From NCBI GenBank assembly GCA_947475685.1, contig CANJNC010000003.1, positions 47,975 to 111,974 of the forward strand: DNA of 64,000 nucleotides, in the 5' to 3' direction. How positions within the stretch are numbered: the first letter of the stretch is position 1; each line of letters begins with the position of its first letter. The notes beneath the pieces were generated by a model. The model saw only the letters and a program-made list of their open reading frames with translations. It was not told where the DNA came from and ran no database searches. Positions 57,279 to 64,000 of the stretch are shown one piece after another. The translations under genes were made by a program, and so were the position numbers. The DNA is from Comamonadaceae bacterium. GTDB taxonomy: Bacteria > Pseudomonadota > Gammaproteobacteria > Burkholderiales > Burkholderiaceae_C.

Positions 57279-57839
57279 ATGAGCACATCTTTGGGTTTAT
57301 CGTCACCAGCAAGTACCGCGTCCAATTCGTATTTAGACTTTCAGGGCCTGGGCGAATTAAAAGGGCAAGCCCAACAAGATGAGCAAGGTGCGCTTAGGAA
57401 AACGGCTGAGCATTTTGAGGGGCTTTTTATTCAGATGATGATGAAGTCCATGAGAGATGCAAACAAGGAAATGAAGAGTGATTTGGTGCAGTCCGATGCA
57501 GCCGATCAATTTGAAAGCATGTTTGACAAAGAGCTGTCTGTTCAGATGGCCAAACGAAACAGCATGGGATTTGCCGATATGTTGGTGACCCAGTTGTCTA
57601 AAAGCGGTCCAGCAAAAGAGGCGGGCGTATTGTCCCTAGATGGCAGCAAACAGCTTGAACAAAAAGGCTTGCCCCTGGCCAAGAACGTCAAGCCCTTAGA
57701 AATAAAAAGCAATGAGCCCAAGGGCTTACCTGTCCTTCGCCCTTTTATTAAACCCTTGCCAGCAAGACCGGTTTCTTTGGGGGAGATGACAAGCATTGAT
57801 GTACCCATGACCACGACTCACTTGGGAGGTGGTTCATGA
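57279..57839 (+). CDS. flgJ: Flagellar rod-binding protein FlgJ, lacking the C-terminal muramidase domain
   Basis: KTAEHFEGLFIQMMMKSMRDANKEMKSDLVQSDAADQFESMFDKELSVQMAKRNSMGFADML; only 186 aa. Confidence 0.92.
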   Translation: MSTSLGLSSPASTASNSYLDFQGLGELKGQAQQDEQGALRKTAEHFEGLFIQMMMKSMRDANKEMKSDLVQSDAADQFESMFDKELSVQMAKRNSMGFADMLVTQLSKSGPAKEAGVLSLDGSKQLEQKGLPLAKNVKPLEIKSNEPKGLPVLRPFIKPLPARPVSLGEMTSIDVPMTTTHLGGGS

Positions 57840-60625
57840 GTGATTTACTAGGTATCAGCAGCTCAGCCGTTGCGGCCTATCAAAGGGCTTTGACAACGGT
57901 ATCAAACAACATTGCGAACGCAAGTACCGAGGGGTACTCCAGGCAAGTTGCAAGTTTAGAAGCCAACTCACCTGAAAAGTTGGCCACCAACTACATTGGT
58001 ACGGGTGTGGCCTATGGAGCAGTTGCTAGGCAGGTGGACGTTTTTGCTGAAAAGAACTTGCTCAACAGCAACAGCGACTTGGCCACCCAAACACCGATCG
58101 TTGATTATTCTCAACGTGTGATTGACATCATGGGCGATAAGACGGTGGGTTTGAGCTCTGCATTGGATCAATTCTTTAAAGATGCCAACGCGCTGTCATC
58201 AGATCCAGCTTCCAGTGTCGTTCGAAATCAGTTTGTGACGACCACAGGCGGTGTGACCTCCAGATTTTCTGAGGTGTCGACGCAATTGGACTCTGTGGCG
58301 AACGACACCAAGCAAGCTCTTGACAGTGCGATTTCCCAGGTCAATACGTTGACGGGGCAGTTGGCCTTGGTCAACGGGCAGTTGACATCCAATGCAAAAG
58401 TAATCAACCAGCCTTCAGAATTATTAGATAGAAGAGATTTGTTGTTAAGGCAGTTGTCCAAATTGACGCGCATCAATACCAGTTTCACAGCCAACGGAAC
58501 GGTCACGGTGAGTTTAGGTGGAACTATCGCACAAAGCGTGGTGGTTGATGAGCAGAAAAATATTCCAATTGGACGAAATGACAAGTCTGCAGATCCGTTT
58601 GGACTCTTATTGGATCCATATGGCAACACCAAGTCTTTGGCAGATGCAAGTGGTGGAACGATTGGGGGACTTAAAACCTTCTTGACTCAAATTTTAGATC
58701 CTGCACAAAAAGGTTTGAATTTATTGGCCACAACCTTCGTTGACCAAGTCAATGCTGTGCAAAGAAACGGTGTAGATGCATACGGTAATTCGGGCGTGGA
58801 TTTCTTAAAAATTGACCCAAGCGTCGTCAACGCTGCCGCGGCAATGCTAGTGACGTTCTCAGATGGGTTGAGACTTGCAACGGGTTCGAAATTTAGGGTT
58901 GCTGAGAATGTGAGCAACGCCAGCTCCGTTCAGGCCACTGTCAATTTCAATCCCGCTTCACCCATTCCCAGTATAAGCAATCCTTTTTTGGTGAACAATC
59001 CCAATCCTGCATCTGGTTTGAAAGTGGTCAATCAAGGATCAAAAGACTATACAGTTGTTGCAACAGTCGCGGCTGGATTGAACTCTCCTGCATTTTTTCT
59101 AGACAATGCACAGCCAGGACAACAGTTGCAGATGATCACCAAAGATGGCCGTCAGATTTTGGGCCAACCTTTGACCACGGACCAGCAATTCAAGATCTTG
59201 ACACCCGACAATGGATTCAATCAACCGGCAACTTACAGCACAAAGTATTTAAATACCGTCGGAGTCAATGGGTATTTGGGTGCAGATGTTTTTTATGGAA
59301 TCAAAGCTGATCCAATCAACTCTCAACAATTTGACGGCGTGGGCAATCCCTTGCCACCTGTGCCAATTGCAGCAGTTTTGACCAGCAACCGGATTGATTT
59401 GACTCAAACAGGAACGGTGGTACCAAAAGGTGCATTGGTGATCAATGACGTGCCCATGAGTGCTTTGGTAGCGACCTTCACCGGAAACCCCCCAAACCCT
59501 CAGGCAACGCCAACTTTATCGCTCAATGACATCAGCGCTTGGATCAATGCTGCAGGTTTGACGGATATCCACGTCACTCAAACCAATTTGGTGACGGCGC
59601 CCGGAAAGACCTTAAACTTTACAAAAGCTTTGAGCATCAATGGTGTCGACATTGGCGTCATTCCACCAGGAGGTCTTGAGCCAACGGCATACAACAACAG
59701 CAAAACTTTGGTTTCAGCGATCAATGCCAAATCAGCCCAAACCAATGTGGTGGCCAATTTATCGATCAATGGAGATTTGCAATTATTCAATGTACCTGGG
59801 CATGAGGGCGACACGCTCCAGATTGGACAAAGTGGTTCAACGGGCAGCAACAATGCCTTGAGTTTGGCTTCCCAGTCGTATACAGGTCAGATGGTATTGA
59901 CCCGAGATCTTTCAGATCCCAAAAATTCCAGTATCCGAATTTCATTTGGCAAGAACGGCACGCCTGCCGATTTGGCCAAAGCGGGCTTCAGAACGGGCGC
60001 TTATATCAACGGACCCGTTCCAGATGATTTGCAATTGATCATGACGGGAAATGGGACAGCCAGTGTGGCTGCTTCCTTTACCGGGGCTGGCAGTGACCCT
60101 CAAGAAAAATTGAGGTCTCAGTCTCTCAGTATTAAATTTACTGCAGCCAATCACTATACGATCTCAGATGTGAAAACAGGAACGGAGTTGGTCAGCCGAG
60201 ATTATGACAATTCCGTTTTGAATCCAGTTGTCAGTTACCAAGGCTTGAGCATTCAATTGAGCGCACCGCCAACCACTGGCGATGTGTTCCAAGTCGATGG
60301 CAATCAAGATGGATTGGGCAACAATCAAAATATCAAGGTCATGGCTGAATTGGCCAAGAAAAAGGTTCTGAATGGTTTGACGATTTCAGACAGTTACATT
60401 GACCAAGTCAACAAGGTGGGCAACACCTCTCAGCAAGCGACCATCACACAACAAGCCTTGACTGTCGTGAACAACCAAGCTGTTGCTGCCAGAGACAAAG
60501 TCTCAGGTGTAAATTTAGATGATGAAGCCGCGTCTCTTATTCGGTATCAGCAGGCTTATCAGGCCGCAGCGAAATCCATGCAAATATCGAGTCAATTGTT
60601 TGACTCAATCGTTCAAATTCATTGA
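57836..60625 (+). CDS. flgK: Flagellar hook-filament junction protein FlgK
   Basis: GISSSAVAAYQRALTTVSNNIANASTEGYSRQVASLEAN; C-terminal GVNLDDEAASLIRYQQAYQAAAKSMQISSQLFDSIV; 929 aa. Confidence 0.96.
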   Translation: MSDLLGISSSAVAAYQRALTTVSNNIANASTEGYSRQVASLEANSPEKLATNYIGTGVAYGAVARQVDVFAEKNLLNSNSDLATQTPIVDYSQRVIDIMGDKTVGLSSALDQFFKDANALSSDPASSVVRNQFVTTTGGVTSRFSEVSTQLDSVANDTKQALDSAISQVNTLTGQLALVNGQLTSNAKVINQPSELLDRRDLLLRQLSKLTRINTSFTANGTVTVSLGGTIAQSVVVDEQKNIPIGRNDKSADPFGLLLDPYGNTKSLADASGGTIGGLKTFLTQILDPAQKGLNLLATTFVDQVNAVQRNGVDAYGNSGVDFLKIDPSVVNAAAAMLVTFSDGLRLATGSKFRVAENVSNASSVQATVNFNPASPIPSISNPFLVNNPNPASGLKVVNQGSKDYTVVATVAAGLNSPAFFLDNAQPGQQLQMITKDGRQILGQPLTTDQQFKILTPDNGFNQPATYSTKYLNTVGVNGYLGADVFYGIKADPINSQQFDGVGNPLPPVPIAAVLTSNRIDLTQTGTVVPKGALVINDVPMSALVATFTGNPPNPQATPTLSLNDISAWINAAGLTDIHVTQTNLVTAPGKTLNFTKALSINGVDIGVIPPGGLEPTAYNNSKTLVSAINAKSAQTNVVANLSINGDLQLFNVPGHEGDTLQIGQSGSTGSNNALSLASQSYTGQMVLTRDLSDPKNSSIRISFGKNGTPADLAKAGFRTGAYINGPVPDDLQLIMTGNGTASVAASFTGAGSDPQEKLRSQSLSIKFTAANHYTISDVKTGTELVSRDYDNSVLNPVVSYQGLSIQLSAPPTTGDVFQVDGNQDGLGNNQNIKVMAELAKKKVLNGLTISDSYIDQVNKVGNTSQQATITQQALTVVNNQAVAARDKVSGVNLDDEAASLIRYQQAYQAAAKSMQISSQLFDSIVQIH

Positions 60626-60643
60626 TCATAGGAGAATATTAAA

Positions 60644-61573
60644 ATGGTCATGAAAGTATCCACGGGACAGTATTTTGACAATGCGTCGTCGCAATTGGGC
60701 ACGCTTCAAAACAGCTTATCTCAAACGCAGACTCAACTCTCTACCTCTCTACAAATTGTCAAACCCAGTGACGCTCCAGACAAGGCCTCTTTGGTGACAA
60801 GATTGAATACGGAGATTGCCAAGCAAAATACCTATGTTGCCACCATCAAAACTTTGCAAAACAGTTTGACTGCGCAAGAGACGGCTTTGAGAAGTGCCGA
60901 TGATGTCATGGCTCGAATCAAAGAGCTGACTGTTCAGGCCAATAACGACACCATGGGGCCAAGCGACAGAAAAACCATTTCGCAAGAAATGACGCAGTTG
61001 AGAGATCAAATTCTGAGCATTGCCAATACACAAGACAGCAACGGGAACTACATTTTTGCAGGCAGTCGTGTCGGGCAACCGGCCTTTGGTCCGGATGCGA
61101 AAGGCATGATCAATTACCAAGGCGATCAAACACGTTTGACCGTCGCAGTGGGTGACAGTCGGGTGATTTCCATGAATACGCCTGGGTCTGACGCTTTTAC
61201 TCGCTTGGTCAGAGATGACGGCAAAGGCGGAAAAGTGGGCGTGGGATTTTTCCAAGCCATGGGAGACTTGATTACGTCCATACAAACTTCAGACAAGGTG
61301 GGCATGCAGCAAGGCTTGAAGGAAATTGACACGATGACTTTGGGTTTGAGTGACGCCAATGCCAAGGTCGGTACTGCACTCAATATTGCCGATATGCAAA
61401 GCAGCATTTTGGGTGAAGTGAACCTTCGCTTGCAGTCAACCTTATCTGATATTCAGGATCTGGATTACACCAAAGCCATCACCAAAATGAACAAGGATGA
61501 GTTGGCTTTGCAAGCGGCCCAAAGTGGATTTGCCAAGATCAGTAAACTGAGCCTTTTCAATTACATCAATTGA
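60644..61573 (+). CDS. flgL: Flagellar hook-filament junction protein FlgL
   Basis: VSTGQYFDNASSQLGTLQNSLSQTQTQLSTSLQIVKPSDAPDKASLVTRLN; follows flgK. Confidence 0.94.
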   Translation: MVMKVSTGQYFDNASSQLGTLQNSLSQTQTQLSTSLQIVKPSDAPDKASLVTRLNTEIAKQNTYVATIKTLQNSLTAQETALRSADDVMARIKELTVQANNDTMGPSDRKTISQEMTQLRDQILSIANTQDSNGNYIFAGSRVGQPAFGPDAKGMINYQGDQTRLTVAVGDSRVISMNTPGSDAFTRLVRDDGKGGKVGVGFFQAMGDLITSIQTSDKVGMQQGLKEIDTMTLGLSDANAKVGTALNIADMQSSILGEVNLRLQSTLSDIQDLDYTKAITKMNKDELALQAAQSGFAKISKLSLFNYIN

Positions 61574-61606
61574 TGGGTTATTGAAATATATGGGCTCCAG
61601 AAACAA

Positions 61607-61633
61607 TCAAGTTTTTACAAAAGGTGTCGATTC
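61607..61633 (+). promoter_or_regulatory. Candidate sigma28 promoter of fliD
   Basis: TCAAGTTT-N11-GTCGATTC. Confidence 0.65.
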
Positions 61634-61694
61634 AGTAAGGTTAAAGATCTAATTTTAGATTAAACACTTGACGAAGAGTTTAGAGAACATTTAT

Positions 61695-64000
61695 ATGAGC
61701 ACAAGCGCAGTCAGTTCAAGTTCATCGACCTCAGCTACAAGCACGGCAGCGCAATCTGCAGCCAGTTTGCAGCAGGCCAACCAAGCGTCTGCGCAAAAGA
61801 TCATCAACTCTTTGAGTGCTGGTTCTGGCGTAGATACGGCTGCGCTTGCTCAAAATTTGGTGAATGCAGAGATGGCGCCAAAGCAAAACGAGATCAACTC
61901 CAAGATCACCAAAAACGATTCTAAAGTTTCAGGTTTATCAGGCGTGATGTACATCATGCAGGCTTTCTCGGACAGTTTGACGGCCTTGAAAGACAAGAGC
62001 AATTTCAACGTTTTGAGCGCCAACAACAGCAACACAGCGGCTTTTGGCGTGACAGCAGACAACACCGCCATTCCTGGTGCTCACAGCGTGAACGTGACGA
62101 GCATTGCTCAGGCCCAGCAAAGTTTGTCCAATGGTTTTGCCAGTTCAAGCTCATCGATCAACGCTGGCGCGGCGTTCAACTTAACGATTCAAGGCACCAA
62201 TGCAGGTGTTCTGGTTGGAACACCCAGTACGTCAGGCGCGGTAGGCTCCACGGCCACGATTTCCAACGTGAGTTTTGGAACCAATCCGTCTGCCAGTGAC
62301 TTTAAAACGTTTTCCCTCAATGTGGGCGGTGTTCAAAGGACCCTCACGCCTAGGCCTGCAACGGCCAGTTTGACGGACTTGGCAACAGATCTTCAAACCC
62401 AATTGCAAGGCCTAGAGGGTACGACAGACTTGACCGTTTCAGCCAATGGTTCCACTTTGAGGGTCAATTCAGCGGGTGGGCGACAAATCAGCAGTGTGGG
62501 CTTATCGAAAGATGCAGTGGTCACTATTGGTACGCCTGCTGGTGTGAATTTAGGTCAAACTCAAAGTGCCACTTTGGCTGGCGTGAGCTTTGGCTCTACC
62601 CCCACGTTGACTGACTTTGGGAATATGACGGTGACCGTGGGTGGGGTGACCAAGACGATTACGCCGACTTTGATTTCTACATCGATGACCGATTTGGCAA
62701 CCAGTTTACAAACCCAGTTGAACACCGCTTATGGTGGAACAGATATCCATGTGAGTGTGGTGACGGATGCGGTAGGGAGCAACTTACAAATCACCTCAGA
62801 TACGAGGACTGTTTCCTATGCCAAATTGATGACAGGGTCCTCCAATCCTGCGGGCGCTTCAGGCGGCGTGTTCAACAATGGCACCGTTTCAGGGGTGACT
62901 TTTACCAATACAAGCGATTTGCAAAGTTTTTCGGTGAGTGTCAACGGCAAACCTTTGACCATTTCTCCCTCGCCAGCGGCCGCAACCTTGGACAGTTTGG
63001 CGGCTGATTTGCAAATGCAATTGAATTCATTAGACAAATTGAACAATGGTGGTTCTGGCACAGACTTGGTGGTGACCAACAACGCAGGCGTTTTGTCGAT
63101 CACCTCCACAGCGGGTAAATCCATCACGAACCCCATGTTCAGTGAGTTTGAGGATACACCGCAAGGCATCGCATCGGCCATCAACTCCCGAAAACTGGGC
63201 ATTCAAGCACAAGTGGTAGATACAGGATCCACGGATCCTGCCGCTCCACCCATACAAATCATGTTGGCGGGTGGAATTGGGGCAGCGAATGCATTTACTT
63301 TGAGCTCCTCAGCAACGGGCTTGTCCTTTGGCGCCAATGTTCAAAATGCGACCGATGCCAAATTGACCGTGGACGGCGTGAGTTATACACGTCACACCAA
63401 TGCTGTGGGAGATATTGTCAAAGGGGTGACCTTTAATTTGAGCGCACCAACCGGCACCAAAGCAAGTGTCAATTTAACGAGAGACACCTCCAGTTTGGTA
63501 ACCAACATCAATTCGATGGTCGCGGCCTACAACGATGCAATGAATGTGCTGACTGCAGTCTCTGACCCTAAATCGACCTTGGAGACGTATGGAGGAACAT
63601 TGGTTGGAGACTCGACTGTTCGCATGCTCAAGCAAAAGATGCGAGACATGATGCTCGGTTCCTCTTCAACGCCAGGAAGCTCCGTGGGTGCATTATGGCA
63701 AATGGGTATTTCGGTCGATGAAAAGGGCGTGATGTCGGTATCAGATACCTCGTTGCTCAACACAACACTCAACAACAACTTTGACGATGTCGTCAAAACT
63801 TTCACGGGCAACCAGAACAAATTGACGTCTCTGAGCGCTGTACCAGGCGGTTTGGCTGGAGACGCGGTGAAGCAATTGACATCTCTTTTGTCAAACACTG
63901 GCCCTATTGCGACAAAGTCTGCGACTGCCACGACTCAAAACTCCAAGCACCAAGACGAATTAACGGCCTTGCAAACCAGAATGGATGCATTGCTCAAACG
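61695..64000 (+). CDS. fliD: Flagellar filament cap protein FliD, truncated at the right window edge
   Basis: IINSLSAGSGVDTAALAQNLVNAEMAPKQNEINSKITKNDSKVSGLSGVMYIMQAFSDSLTALKD; absent from the ORF track because it has no stop in the window. Confidence 0.9.
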   Translation, partial: MSTSAVSSSSSTSATSTAAQSAASLQQANQASAQKIINSLSAGSGVDTAALAQNLVNAEMAPKQNEINSKITKNDSKVSGLSGVMYIMQAFSDSLTALKDKSNFNVLSANNSNTAAFGVTADNTAIPGAHSVNVTSIAQAQQSLSNGFASSSSSINAGAAFNLTIQGTNAGVLVGTPSTSGAVGSTATISNVSFGTNPSASDFKTFSLNVGGVQRTLTPRPATASLTDLATDLQTQLQGLEGTTDLTVSANGSTLRVNSAGGRQISSVGLSKDAVVTIGTPAGVNLGQTQSATLAGVSFGSTPTLTDFGNMTVTVGGVTKTITPTLISTSMTDLATSLQTQLNTAYGGTDIHVSVVTDAVGSNLQITSDTRTVSYAKLMTGSSNPAGASGGVFNNGTVSGVTFTNTSDLQSFSVSVNGKPLTISPSPAAATLDSLAADLQMQLNSLDKLNNGGSGTDLVVTNNAGVLSITSTAGKSITNPMFSEFEDTPQGIASAINSRKLGIQAQVVDTGSTDPAAPPIQIMLAGGIGAANAFTLSSSATGLSFGANVQNATDAKLTVDGVSYTRHTNAVGDIVKGVTFNLSAPTGTKASVNLTRDTSSLVTNINSMVAAYNDAMNVLTAVSDPKSTLETYGGTLVGDSTVRMLKQKMRDMMLGSSSTPGSSVGALWQMGISVDEKGVMSVSDTSLLNTTLNNNFDDVVKTFTGNQNKLTSLSAVPGGLAGDAVKQLTSLLSNTGPIATKSATATTQNSKHQDELTALQTRMDALLK
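62262..63140 (+). repeat. Three ~105-aa imperfect tandem repeats within FliD
   Basis: Units beginning NVSFGTNPSASDFKTFSLNVGG, GVSFGSTPTLTDFGNMTVTVGG and GVTFTNTSDLQSFSVSVNGK, each followed by an LxxLAxxLQxQL segment. Confidence 0.75.

Noticed and set aside
1-64000. CRISPR arrays, prophage/IS elements, tRNA/rRNA, toxin-antitoxin or defence islands
   Set aside because: Looked for direct-repeat arrays, integrase/transposase motifs and cloverleaf genes; none seen. The only clear tandem repeats are the protein-coding H1-like and FliD repeats.

Overview
Chromosomal segment that reads as betaproteobacterial, Burkholderiales-like (inferred from gene content and order only). The left part (1-25.4 kb) is mostly housekeeping: RNB-family exoribonuclease (partial), rodA, tldD, DAHP synthase, mpl, a TlpA-like thioredoxin, accBC, prmA, a DUF3426 protein, a PfkB kinase, an [10 protein letters not shown]-repeat histone H1-like protein, nrdBA, ampD, a PP0621-like protein, a ypjD/ccsA-like gene, ffh, miaB and an alpha-carbonic anhydrase. 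The right part (25.5-64 kb) is a large polar-type flagellar cluster: fliKLMN, flhA-flhF-flhG-fliA plus an unknown gene, fliS, motAB, a FleQ-like sigma54 activator without a receiver domain, flgP/flgT-like genes and a LysM gene, a second FliK-like gene with fhlB, flgNMA, a LysM/lysozyme-like gene, flgBCDEFGHIJKL and fliD (partial). I see no CRISPR array, prophage, transposon, rRNA or tRNA. The strongest non-annotated signal is a 22-codon Phe/Tyr-rich leader ORF (MNSTFFRFGYFFFSCPSGGREI*) at 4507-4575. It is followed by an intrinsic terminator with a competing pairing, directly upstream of the DAHP synthase gene, and looks like a ribosome-mediated attenuator. Other items to check are: consensus sigma54 and sigma28 promoters, a Shine-Dalgarno-sequestering hairpin at motA, tandem NrdR boxes at nrdA, an unknown gene translationally coupled to fliA, and a lysozyme-like gene beside flg genes whose FlgJ lacks a muramidase domain. 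All calls come from reading the sequence; no database search was run.
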